DNA of 64,000 nucleotides, taken from contig CAJUHR010000009.1 of assembly GCA_910586255.1 (NCBI GenBank), positions 1 to 64,000 on the forward strand, read 5' to 3'. Position 1 is the first letter of the stretch, and each line of letters opens with the position of its first letter. Positions 26,364 to 34,548 of this stretch are shown here, one piece after another. A program made the position numbers and the translations under genes. Below the pieces are notes generated by a model, which did not search any database, had not been told where the DNA came from, and saw nothing but the letters and a program-made list of their open reading frames with translations. The DNA is from an uncultured Lachnospiraceae bacterium (GTDB taxonomy: Bacteria > Bacillota > Clostridia > Lachnospirales > Lachnospiraceae).

Positions 26364-26433
26364 TGGTGAACTCCTGTGTGTTGTGCAAATTTCCCATCAT
26401 TATAGCAGTGGAGACAGAGAAAGTCAACCGCAC

Positions 26434-26462
26434 TTGCACATGTGATGGGGATATGATATTAT
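26434..26462 (+). promoter_or_regulatory. Promoter of ruvAB
   Basis: TTGCAC (26434-26439), exactly 17 bp, TATTAT (26457-26462). The mRNA leader would be about 140 nt and contains two inverted repeats. Confidence 0.65.
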
Positions 26463-26541
26463 ATTGTTGTAACAGTTCAGACGGGTATCTTCTTGCCGGT
26501 CTGCATCGGACAAGAAGCATCGGATGTCCATCCTATGTGAA

Positions 26542-26574
26542 ATTTGAACTGTTATATATTGTTATTGTTCAAAT
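26542..26574. promoter_or_regulatory. Inverted repeat in the ruvA leader
   Basis: ATTTGAAC and GTTCAAAT are perfect 8-bp inverted arms separated by 17 nt, about 35 bp before the ruvA start. A weaker pair CTTCTTG/CAAGAAG lies just upstream (about 26488-26516). It is possibly an operator or an mRNA hairpin; the spacing does not fit a LexA box. Confidence 0.4.
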
Positions 26575-26607
26575 TTTTATGCGGTTAATACGGAAGGAGC
26601 TATATTA

Positions 26608-27228
26608 TTGTTTTCTTATATAAAGGGGTCTTTGGTGGAGGCCCTGGAGAGCGTGATTGTTGTGGAAGCGGGTAATATCGGGTGGAATATCCATGTGCCA
26701 TTGTCGGTTCTGGACCGGTTGCCTCGGACGGGGGAGGAGGTGCGGATATATACTTCCTTTCAGGTGCGTGAGGATGCCATGACTCTGTATGGATTTTTGA
26801 CCAGGCAGGATCTGGAGATGTTCCGGATGCTTTTGGGGGTCAATGGGATCGGGCCGAAGGCGGCTTTGGGGATTCTGTCTGTAATGAGGCCGGAAGATCT
26901 GAGAATGGCCATTATCTCTGAGGACGCCAAAAGTATTGCCCGGGCGCCCGGAATCGGACCAAAGACGGCAAAGCGGGTGATTCTGGATCTGAAGGACAGG
27001 ATTCGGACGGAGGATATTTTGCCGGGGGGAGTGTCCGAAAGCTATATGGCACCGGCGGAGTCTGCTTCCTTTCGGGCGCCGGAGGGAGCGGCTAAGGAGG
27101 CCATCGAGGCTCTGGTTGCTCTGGGATATTCTCTGTCAGAGGCCTCTAGGGCTGTGCGGCAGGTTTCTGTGGATGGGGAGATGACAGCGGAGGCAGTGCT
27201 TAAGGCCTCACTTAAGTATCTGGTGTAA
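26608..27228 (+). CDS. ruvA: Holliday junction branch migration protein RuvA
   Basis: 206 aa. It binds four-way DNA junctions as a tetramer and loads RuvB. The OB-fold start MFSYIKGSLVEA, two helix-hairpin-helix motifs (LLGVNGIGPKAALGIL, IARAPGIGPKTAKRVILDLKDR) and the C-terminal RuvB-contact domain are all present. It starts at TTG 26608 with GGAAGGAG about 8 nt upstream, the only start keeping the conserved first strand. ruvB follows 32 bp later. Confidence 0.96.
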   Translation: MFSYIKGSLVEALESVIVVEAGNIGWNIHVPLSVLDRLPRTGEEVRIYTSFQVREDAMTLYGFLTRQDLEMFRMLLGVNGIGPKAALGILSVMRPEDLRMAIISEDAKSIARAPGIGPKTAKRVILDLKDRIRTEDILPGGVSESYMAPAESASFRAPEGAAKEAIEALVALGYSLSEASRAVRQVSVDGEMTAEAVLKASLKYLV

Positions 27229-27260
27229 TCCGGATGTTTTAAGGAGAGAGATATTAGACC

Positions 27261-28268
27261 ATGGAGCGAAGAATCATTACAACGGAAATAACGGAAGAGG
27301 ACAGAAAAATTGAGCCGAATCTCCGCCCCCAATTGCTGAGGGAATATATCGGACAGGAGAAGATTAAGGCTAATCTGAAGGTTTATATTGATGCGGCAAG
27401 GGGAAGAGGGGAGTCTCTGGATCATGTGTTGTTTTATGGTCCTCCGGGACTGGGCAAGACCACTCTTTCAGGGATTATTGCCAATGAGATGGGAGTTCAC
27501 ATGAAGGTGACCTCCGGGCCGGCTATTGAGAAGCCGGGGGAGATGGCGGCGATTCTTAACAGCCTGCAGGAGGGGGATGTGCTTTTTGTGGATGAGATTC
27601 ATCGGCTGAACCGGCAGGTTGAGGAGGTGCTGTATCCGGCAATGGAAGATTTTGCCATTGACATTATGCTGGGAAAGGAGTCCTCGGCCAGATCCATCCG
27701 CCTGGACTTGCCTCATTTTACTTTGGTGGGGGCAACCACCCGGGCCGGACTTTTGACGGCTCCTTTAAGAGACCGGTTCGGGGTGGTGCAGAAGCTGGAA
27801 TTTTATACCCCTCAGGAGCTGACAATGATTGTCATGCACTCTGCTAAGGTGCTGGGGGTGGAGATCGATGAGGAGGGGGCAGGAGAGATTGCCCGCCGTT
27901 CCAGGGGAACACCCCGTCTGGCTAACCGGCTTTTAAAGCGGGTGAGAGATTTTGCCCAGGTTAAGTATAATGGGATTATTACAAAAGAGGTTTCGGACTT
28001 TGCCCTGGATATTTTGGATGTGGACAAGCTGGGCCTGGATAACAATGACAGAAATATTCTGGTGACGATTATAGAGAAATTTGACGGAGGTCCGGTGGGC
28101 CTGGATACATTGGCGGCTGCTTTGGGGGAGGATGCGGGTACACTGGAGGATGTGTATGAGCCGTACCTTCTCATGAATGGGTTTCTTAACCGGACGCCAA
28201 GGGGAAGAGTAGCCACAAGACATGCCTACAAGCATCTGGTACTGCATTGCGAAAATAACGGTGAATAA
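27261..28268 (+). CDS. ruvB: Holliday junction helicase RuvB
   Basis: 335 aa AAA+ motor driving branch migration with RuvA. Walker A is GPPGLGKTT (residues 60-68), Walker B DEIHRL, sensor region VGATTRAGLLTAPLRDRFG with the arginine finger, and a C-terminal winged helix ending TPRGRVATRHAYKHL. AAGGAGAG lies rather far (about 14 nt) from the ATG, so translation may be partly coupled to ruvA. Confidence 0.97.
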   Translation: MERRIITTEITEEDRKIEPNLRPQLLREYIGQEKIKANLKVYIDAARGRGESLDHVLFYGPPGLGKTTLSGIIANEMGVHMKVTSGPAIEKPGEMAAILNSLQEGDVLFVDEIHRLNRQVEEVLYPAMEDFAIDIMLGKESSARSIRLDLPHFTLVGATTRAGLLTAPLRDRFGVVQKLEFYTPQELTMIVMHSAKVLGVEIDEEGAGEIARRSRGTPRLANRLLKRVRDFAQVKYNGIITKEVSDFALDILDVDKLGLDNNDRNILVTIIEKFDGGPVGLDTLAAALGEDAGTLEDVYEPYLLMNGFLNRTPRGRVATRHAYKHLVLHCENNGE

Positions 28269-28297
28269 AGTGCCAGATGTCTGCGTCATCTGTGCGT

Positions 28298-28340
28298 CTG
28301 CAAAGTAACGATGTAGTGGTGCCTACGTCTAGCTTTGCAG
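28298..28340. repeat. Inverted repeat downstream of ruvB
   Basis: CTGCAAAG (28298-28305) and CTTTGCAG (28333-28340) flank a shorter inner pair TGTAG/CTACG. It lies in the 172-bp gap between ruvB and zapA. No T tract, so read-through into zapA is likely. Confidence 0.4.
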
Positions 28341-28440
28341 GCGTGCAGAGGGCGCTAAGAAAACTACAGAGGCAGTGGCTTGAAAGGTATGAGCTGCTGC
28401 CTGTAAGGACAAAAGCAGGAAAGAACAGAGGTCAGGTGAC

Positions 28441-28881
28441 ATGAATCCGAAGAACCAAATGGAAGTTTTGATTGACGGGAAAATATATAAGCTAAGCGGG
28501 GCTGAGGAGGAGATGTATCTTCAGAAGGTTGCCGCTTATTTGAATGGAAAGATCGGAAAGCTGCGGGAGGAGGAGGGTTTTTCCCGTTTGAGCTCCGACT
28601 ATCAGGCAGTGCTTCTTCAGCTGAATATTGCAGATGATTATTTTAAGGAGCAGGAGCGGGCCAACCGGCTGGATAATGAGAAATCGGAGCTGGAAAAGGA
28701 GATCTACAGTCTGAAGCATCAGCTGATCACCACCCAGATGAAAATGGAGAAGCTGGGGCAGGAGGCCGGGGCATCGGAAGCAGAGGAGATGAAAGAAGTA
28801 CCCCAGGAGAAGCCCAAAAGGACCCGGTCCGCTGCGGGACAGAGAAAGACAGGCCAGGAGAACAAAGCAATATATCTTTGA
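28441..28881 (+). CDS. zapA: Cell division protein ZapA
   Basis: 146 aa. ZapA bundles FtsZ filaments at mid-cell. The N-terminal beta-hairpin and helix (MEVLIDGKIYKLSGAEEEMYLQKVAAYLNGKI) and the following coiled coil (about 60-110) fit the family. A Lys/Glu-rich tail of about 35 residues extends beyond the usual length. AGGTGAC lies directly before the ATG. It precedes the U32 peptidase and ftsW-type genes, an order I recall as common in clostridia. Confidence 0.82.
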   Translation: MNPKNQMEVLIDGKIYKLSGAEEEMYLQKVAAYLNGKIGKLREEEGFSRLSSDYQAVLLQLNIADDYFKEQERANRLDNEKSELEKEIYSLKHQLITTQMKMEKLGQEAGASEAEEMKEVPQEKPKRTRSAAGQRKTGQENKAIYL

Positions 28882-28898
28882 GAAGAGAGGGAGAGCGA

Positions 28899-31148
28899 TT
28901 GAAACCACAGGTGGAGATTCTGGCGCCTGCCGGTTCTATGGAGAGCATGGTGGCGGCCATTAATGCGGGGGCAGATGCCGTCTATATGGGCGGAAGCCGG
29001 TTTGGCGCCCGGGCCTATGCGGATAATCCTCAGGAGGATGATCTTTTAAAGGCCATTGATTATGTCCATCTTCACGGTCGCAAGCTTTATATGACCGTAA
29101 ATACTCTGGTAAAGGAGGGGGAGATGGAGCAGCTGCTGGAATTTCTGAGACCTTATTACCGGCAGGGGCTGGATGCTGCCATTGTGCAGGATTTGGGTGT
29201 GTTTTCCCTGATTCGGGAATATTTTCCCGATCTTTTTGTCCATGCCAGTACCCAAATGACGGTTACTGGATACCGGTTTGCCAGGATTTTGAAGGAGATG
29301 GGAGCATCCCGGGTGGTGACGGCCAGGGAACTGTCCTTAGAAGAGATTGCAAGGATACGAAAGCAGGTGGATATTGAGATTGAGAGCTTTGTCCACGGAG
29401 CTTTGTGCTACTGCTATTCAGGACAATGCCTGCTTAGCAGTCTGATCGGCGGCCGCAGCGGAAACCGGGGACGGTGCGCCCAGCCCTGCCGTCTTCCCTA
29501 CACGGCAGAGCATGCAGGAGGACCTGATGTCCCAAAAAGCGCAAGGAGAGCCGGCCGAACAAACAATGAGGAATATCTGATGAATCTAAAGGATCTGTGT
29601 ACCCTGGACATTCTGCCGGATATTCTGGAGGCGGGTGTGTATTCCTTAAAGATTGAAGGAAGAATGAAAAGTCCACGCTACACGGCAGGAGTGGTTCATA
29701 TCTATAGAAAGTATGTGGACCGGTATCTGGCACAAGGGCGTGACAGCTATCATGTGGAACCGGCAGATAAAAGAGCTTTGCTGGAGCTTTTTGACCGGGG
29801 AGGTTTTACGGAAGGATATTATAAGAAGCACAACGGAAGGAATATGATTGCTCCGGGAAAGAAGCCTGCCTTTCGGGAGGTTGATCAGGAGCTGTTTGAT
29901 TATCTGGACAGAGAATATGTAAACAAGAAATCCCAGAGGCCGGTTAAGGCAAGACTGGTTGTCCGGGAAGGAGAGCCGGTGTGCTTGGAGTTGGAGACGG
30001 ACTGCCGGCCAAAGGTAAATGCCTGCAAGGTTTGTGTGTCCGGAGCAGTGGTTCAGACAGCGAAAAATCAGCCAATGACAAGGGAAGGGCTGTTAAAACC
30101 GATCAATAAGACAGGCGAGTCCCATTTTTATTTTTCAGAGCTGGAAGCGGAAATATCGGGAAGCTGTTTTGTGCCTGTGCGGGAATTGAATAAACTGCGC
30201 AGAGAAGGCCTGGGGATATTGGAAAAGAAGCTTCTGGAGCCATATTGCAGGGAGAGGACAGAGAAAGAGAAAGTCTTAGAGACGGTTTGGGAAGAAGAGA
30301 AAGCCTCAGAGGCGGTCCCAAGGCCCAGGCTGCACGTTTTCCTGGAAGAGCCGGCAGGATTGGCTGCTGTCCTTGCCCATCCGGATGTGGATGAAATTTG
30401 CCTGGACGCCTGCGGTTTTGGGGCGGAGAGCTGGAAAAAAGCAGCGGCGGAATGCAGAAAGGCAGGAAAAGCCTGCGGACTGATTTTACCGCATATTTTC
30501 CGGCAAAAGGCAGAACAATATTTTGTAAAGCATATGAGAGAGCTTCGGGAAGCGGGATTTGACGAGCTGATTTTGCGCTCTCTGGAGGAGGCCGGATTTC
30601 TCAGGGAGCAGGGGATAGCACTTCCCTGGGTATTTGACGCCAATCTTTACGGAATGAATCGCCGGGCATGTGCCGTAATGAAAGATATGGGAGCAGCGAG
30701 GCTGACTCTGCCGGTGGAGCAAAATGAAAAGGAGCTTACGAAGCTTATTAAGAGCAGCGAGGCCTTAAAGTCAGCAGAGCTGATTGTCTACGGACATTTG
30801 CCTGCCATGGTTTCTGCCCAGTGTATCCGGCAGACTATTAAGGAATGTACGGGGCAGCCAGGCGTGATGCTTATAAAGGACCGGGCCGGCAAAAGGCTTC
30901 CTGTGAAAAATCACTGCCGTTTCTGTTACAATACAATCTACAATCCGGATCCTCTGTCTCTTCTTGGGATGGAAGCTCAGGTGGGGCGGCTGGACCCGGC
31001 AGTGCTGCGTATTTCCTTTACAACAGAGACGCCGGGAGAGATTGAAGCCGTGTTAAATGCTTACGGGGATTGTTTCCGAAGGGGAATGAATACATCGGCG
31101 CCCTTTAGGGAGTTTACCCGGGGACATTTTAAGCGGGGAGTTGAGTAA
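28899..31148 (+). CDS. U32-family peptidase-like RNA hydroxylation protein
   Basis: 749 aa. The N-terminal TIM-barrel U32 domain begins VEILAPAGSMESMVAAINAGADAVYMGG and has the U32 signature ESFVHGALCYCYSGQCLLSS and RGRCAQPCR; a DUF3656-like middle and a C-terminal NHCRFCYNTIYNPD segment follow. Proteins of this class (RlhA, TrhP/YegQ, YrrN/YrrO) act in prephenate-dependent hydroxylation of rRNA or tRNA rather than as proteases; the conserved cysteines may hold an Fe-S cluster. It starts at TTG 28899 with GAGGGAG 5 nt upstream, leaving 17 bp after zapA. Which RNA is the target cannot be told from sequence. Confidence 0.85.
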   Translation: MKPQVEILAPAGSMESMVAAINAGADAVYMGGSRFGARAYADNPQEDDLLKAIDYVHLHGRKLYMTVNTLVKEGEMEQLLEFLRPYYRQGLDAAIVQDLGVFSLIREYFPDLFVHASTQMTVTGYRFARILKEMGASRVVTARELSLEEIARIRKQVDIEIESFVHGALCYCYSGQCLLSSLIGGRSGNRGRCAQPCRLPYTAEHAGGPDVPKSARRAGRTNNEEYLMNLKDLCTLDILPDILEAGVYSLKIEGRMKSPRYTAGVVHIYRKYVDRYLAQGRDSYHVEPADKRALLELFDRGGFTEGYYKKHNGRNMIAPGKKPAFREVDQELFDYLDREYVNKKSQRPVKARLVVREGEPVCLELETDCRPKVNACKVCVSGAVVQTAKNQPMTREGLLKPINKTGESHFYFSELEAEISGSCFVPVRELNKLRREGLGILEKKLLEPYCRERTEKEKVLETVWEEEKASEAVPRPRLHVFLEEPAGLAAVLAHPDVDEICLDACGFGAESWKKAAAECRKAGKACGLILPHIFRQKAEQYFVKHMRELREAGFDELILRSLEEAGFLREQGIALPWVFDANLYGMNRRACAVMKDMGAARLTLPVEQNEKELTKLIKSSEALKSAELIVYGHLPAMVSAQCIRQTIKECTGQPGVMLIKDRAGKRLPVKNHCRFCYNTIYNPDPLSLLGMEAQVGRLDPAVLRISFTTETPGEIEAVLNAYGDCFRRGMNTSAPFREFTRGHFKRGVE

Positions 31149-31164
31149 AGGGTGGGAACCAGAT

Positions 31165-31195
31165 GTTACGTTCACAGAGACCTGTGAGCAGTAAC
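31165..31195. repeat. Dispersed hairpin repeat, copy D
   Basis: GTTACGTTCACAG and CTGTGAGCAGTAAC form a hairpin with a 4-nt loop, a close copy of the element at 4812-4844. It lies just before the ftsW/rodA-type gene. Confidence 0.6.
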
Positions 31196-31212
31196 AATCA
31201 GACAGGTGAATT

Positions 31213-32541
31213 ATGGTTAATGTGATTATTGAAGTGTCCAAGTATCTGATGATACTGCTAATGGCCGCCTACACGTATCTGAATTTCAGTTATTTCCGGT
31301 TTCATGATGAGCGGGGGCAGAAGAAAGTGTGCCGCAGACAGAATGTAGCCATGTTTCTGCTGCATTTTATTGCATATTTGATTCTGTATTTAAAGTCTGA
31401 GGATGAACGGATTGTGCTGTTTTATCTGGCACAGATAGTATTTTTCGGGGCTTACTTAGGGCTGTATCGGATGTTTTATCCCAAGCTCACCAGGATCCTG
31501 GTCAATAATATGTGCATGCTGCTTTGCGTGGGATGGATTGTATTGACCAGGATTTCGCTTGACAAGGCTCTGCGGCAGTTTATGATCGTGTCTGCGGCTG
31601 CATTGGTTACATGGATTATTCCTTTTGTGGTTGACCGGATGTGGCAGCTGTCCCGGATTCCCTGGATATACGGGATCGGAGGGCTGATTCTTTTGGCGGC
31701 TGTGTGGATGGTGGGCAATAACAGCTTCGGGGCTCAGCTTTCCATCAGCTTCGGAGGATATTCCCTGCAGCCATCGGAATTTGTCAAGATCAGCTTTGTG
31801 TTTTTTGTGGCTGCCATGTTCTATCGGTCCATGGATTTGACGACAGTGGCGGTGACTACTCTGGTAGCGGCGGCCCATGTGCTGATTTTGGTGCTGTCAA
31901 AGGATTTGGGAAGCGCCTTGATCTTTTTTGTTACCTATCTGTCCATGCTGTTTGTGGCTACCGGCAGATGGCTTTATCTTTTGGCGGGTACGCTGGCAGG
32001 CTGCGGCGCCTCAGTGGTGGCCTACGGGCTGTTTGCCCACGTGAGAACCCGGGTGGCGGCATGGCAAAACCCCTGGGCGGACTTAGACAACCGGGGATAT
32101 CAGATCACCCAGTCTCTTTTTGCCATTGGCACGGGGGGATGGTTTGGCATGGGGCTGTTTCAGGGGATGCCCTACAAGATTCCGGTGGTGGAAAAGGATT
32201 TTGTGTTTGCCGCTATTTCGGAGGAGCTGGGGGGAATCTTTGCCGTCTGCGTGCTGCTCATCTGCCTGGGATGTTTTTTGCAGTTTATGATGGTGGCAGC
32301 CAGAATGCAGGCGCTTTTTTATAAGCTGATTGCCTTTGGGCTGGGAATGGAATATCTGGTACAGGTGTTTCTGACGGTAGGCGGAGTGATTAAGTTTATC
32401 CCGTCCACCGGGGTGACCCTGCCGCTTGTCAGCTATGGAGGCAGTTCTGTGCTGGGAACCTTTATTGTGTTTGGTGTGGTTCAGGGACTTTATATTCTGA
32501 AGAAAAATGATGAGGAGGACTATGAGGAAGAGCAGACCTGA
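31213..32541 (+). CDS. FtsW/RodA/SpoVE-family peptidoglycan glycosyltransferase
   Basis: 442 aa SEDS membrane protein with about ten transmembrane helices. SEDS proteins polymerise lipid II into glycan strands together with a class B penicillin-binding protein. Signatures seen are LQPSEFVKISFVFF, LSKDLGSALIFF, the catalytic-loop region ITQSLFAIGTGGWFGMGLFQG and the C-terminal IPSTGVTLPLVSYGGSSVLGTF. AGGTGAATT precedes the ATG. It overlaps the next PBP gene by 20 bp. The pairing resembles mycobacterial RodA-PbpA; division or sporulation roles are equally possible. Confidence 0.92.
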   Translation: MVNVIIEVSKYLMILLMAAYTYLNFSYFRFHDERGQKKVCRRQNVAMFLLHFIAYLILYLKSEDERIVLFYLAQIVFFGAYLGLYRMFYPKLTRILVNNMCMLLCVGWIVLTRISLDKALRQFMIVSAAALVTWIIPFVVDRMWQLSRIPWIYGIGGLILLAAVWMVGNNSFGAQLSISFGGYSLQPSEFVKISFVFFVAAMFYRSMDLTTVAVTTLVAAAHVLILVLSKDLGSALIFFVTYLSMLFVATGRWLYLLAGTLAGCGASVVAYGLFAHVRTRVAAWQNPWADLDNRGYQITQSLFAIGTGGWFGMGLFQGMPYKIPVVEKDFVFAAISEELGGIFAVCVLLICLGCFLQFMMVAARMQALFYKLIAFGLGMEYLVQVFLTVGGVIKFIPSTGVTLPLVSYGGSSVLGTFIVFGVVQGLYILKKNDEEDYEEEQT

Positions 32542-33961
32542 TCCGGATTCCAACAAGGGCATACTGTTTTTTACCTATCTGATGGTGGGCGTGTTTGTGT
32601 GTATGATTGGCTATTTCGGATATTTTCTACAGTTTCAGGGGGAGACGGTGATTAACAATTCTTACAATGCCAGACTGGACCGTTTTTCCGACCGGATTGT
32701 AAGAGGAGAGATTCTTGGCAATGACGGGCGAGTGCTGGCCAGAACGGAAACCGGGGAGGATGGCAGTGAGCATCGGGTCTATCCTTACGGAAGCCTGTTT
32801 GCCCATGGAGTGGGCTACGGGGATCACGGCAAGACCGGGCTGGAAGCTCTTGCCAATTTTTATCTTCTGACCTCTCACATGAATCTGGCGGAGCGGACCA
32901 TCAACGAGCTGTCCGGGGTGAAGAATATCGGAGACAATGTGATCACCACTTTGGATGTGGATTTGCAGCAAGCGGCATCGGATGCCTTGGGAGAGCACCG
33001 GGGAGCTGTGATTGTCATGGAGCCGGATACGGGAAAGATTTTGGCAATGGTTTCAAAACCGGGTTTTGACCCGAATACTCTGGGGGCAGACTGGGATCAG
33101 CTTATATCCGGTGACAATGAGGAGGCTCAGCTTTTAAACCGGGCGGCCCAGGGAGTGTATCCGCCCGGCTCCACCTTCAAAATCCTTACGGCGCTGGAAT
33201 TTATCCGGGAGCATCCGGATACCTGGCGGGATTTTGCCTTTGACTGTGACGGAACATACGAGCAGGGGGACTATACCATTTCCTGCTATCATGGAAATGC
33301 CCATGGTCATCAAAATCTGGAGCAGGCCTTCGCCAATTCCTGTAACGGAGCCTTTGCGGCGCTGGGAATGGAGATGGATCCGGGAGGACTTCACAGTCTG
33401 GCGGAACAGCTTCTCTTTAACAGGGAGCTGCCCTTGTCGGTGGCCTACAGCAAAAGCTCCTTTACCATGAATACGGGAGCAGAGGTTTGGGAGATTCTTC
33501 AGACCTCTATCGGTCAGGGAAATACCCAGATGACGCCCATACACAATGTGATGATTACGGCGGCCATTGCCAATGGAGGAGTTCTGATGAAGCCCTATAT
33601 GGTGGAGCGGGTGGAAAATGCCGCGGGGGAGGAGATACACCGATTTCTGCCCCAGGCCTGGGGAAATCTTCTGACAGCTCAGGAGGCGGACACCATGGCA
33701 GGCCTGATGAGACAGGTAGTGACGGAAGGAACCGGCTCGGCTGTCCGGACAGAAAGCTACACGGTGGCGGGAAAGACCGGATCCGCCGAATTTGAGGCCG
33801 GCCGGGACACTCATGCCTGGTTCACAGGCTTTGCCCCGGCGGAGGCGCCTCAGCTGACAGTGACTGTGGTGGTGGAGGAGGCAGGCTCCGGCGGGCAGGT
33901 GGCGGCTCCGGTGGCCAGACGGATTTTTGACACGTATTTTTCTCTCGGTGTTGACGGGTGA
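32522..33961 (+). CDS. Class B penicillin-binding protein (transpeptidase)
   Basis: 479 aa. One N-terminal transmembrane helix (about 17-38), a short dimerisation region, and a transpeptidase domain with SxxK in PPGSTFKIL, SxN in NSCNGAF and KTG in AGKTGSAE. It cross-links peptidoglycan, and D-Ala-D-Ala mimics such as beta-lactams inhibit it. It is shorter than PBP2/FtsI (about 600-700 aa), as in PbpA-type proteins. The ATG at 32522 follows AGGAGG closely (3 nt); ATG 32507 is an alternative without a clear ribosome binding site. It is translationally coupled to the SEDS gene. Confidence 0.9.
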   Translation: MRKSRPDPDSNKGILFFTYLMVGVFVCMIGYFGYFLQFQGETVINNSYNARLDRFSDRIVRGEILGNDGRVLARTETGEDGSEHRVYPYGSLFAHGVGYGDHGKTGLEALANFYLLTSHMNLAERTINELSGVKNIGDNVITTLDVDLQQAASDALGEHRGAVIVMEPDTGKILAMVSKPGFDPNTLGADWDQLISGDNEEAQLLNRAAQGVYPPGSTFKILTALEFIREHPDTWRDFAFDCDGTYEQGDYTISCYHGNAHGHQNLEQAFANSCNGAFAALGMEMDPGGLHSLAEQLLFNRELPLSVAYSKSSFTMNTGAEVWEILQTSIGQGNTQMTPIHNVMITAAIANGGVLMKPYMVERVENAAGEEIHRFLPQAWGNLLTAQEADTMAGLMRQVVTEGTGSAVRTESYTVAGKTGSAEFEAGRDTHAWFTGFAPAEAPQLTVTVVVEEAGSGGQVAAPVARRIFDTYFSLGVDG

Positions 33962-33969
33962 AGTTTTTC

Positions 33970-33998
33970 TTGCATCTTGCCAGGAAAAGCGGTATACT
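33970..33998 (+). promoter_or_regulatory. Promoter of the Nudix gene
   Basis: TTGCAT (33970-33975), 17 bp, TATACT (33993-33998), giving a leader of about 60 nt. Confidence 0.6.
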
Positions 33999-34064
33999 TA
34001 AACCAGTCTTGTGACACACCATAGGAGCGTCGTTTTTGGCGCTGCCAAAACAGGAGGGATTGCA

Positions 34065-34517
34065 GTGATTGAAGCAACGAGCTGTGGAGGTGTGGTTATA
34101 TTTCGAGGCAAGATCCTGGTTTTGTACAAGAACTATAAAAATAAGTATGAGGGCTGGGTATTGCCAAAAGGAACTGTAGAAGCGGGAGAGGAGTACAAGG
34201 AAACTGCGCTCCGGGAAGTAAAGGAGGAGACTGGTGTCAGTGCTTCTATCATCAAGTATATCGGAAAAAGTTCCTATTCCTTCAGTACCCCTCAGGATAT
34301 GGTAGAGAAGGATGTACACTGGTATCTCATGATGGCAGACAGCTATTACAGCAAACCACAACGAGAGGAGCATTTCATGGATTCCGGCTATTATAAGTTT
34401 TATGAGGCATATCATCTGCTGAAGTTTTCCAATGAGAAGCAGATCCTGGAGAAGGCTTATAATGAATATCTGGATTTGAAAAAGGCGAACCTCTGGGGCA
34501 GCAAAAAGTATTTTTAG
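34065..34517 (+). CDS. Nudix hydrolase
   Basis: 150 aa. The complete Nudix box GX5EX7REUXEEXGU is read from Gly36: GTVEAGEEYKET, then ALREVKEETGV. It hydrolyses nucleoside-diphosphate-linked substrates; the specificity (for example damaged nucleotides, Ap4A, RNA caps) cannot be told. It starts at GTG 34065 with AGGAGGG 6 nt upstream. It is followed 31 bp later by a degenerate GGDEF-EAL gene in the same direction. Confidence 0.88.
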   Translation: MIEATSCGGVVIFRGKILVLYKNYKNKYEGWVLPKGTVEAGEEYKETALREVKEETGVSASIIKYIGKSSYSFSTPQDMVEKDVHWYLMMADSYYSKPQREEHFMDSGYYKFYEAYHLLKFSNEKQILEKAYNEYLDLKKANLWGSKKYF

Positions 34518-34548
34518 GCGGACAGATAAACAGGCGGGAGAAGATGTT

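Noticed and set aside
26542..26574. LexA/SOS box upstream of ruvA
   Set aside because: The GAAC/GTTC arms are 17 nt apart, whereas a LexA box needs about 4 nt; no tighter match was seen.
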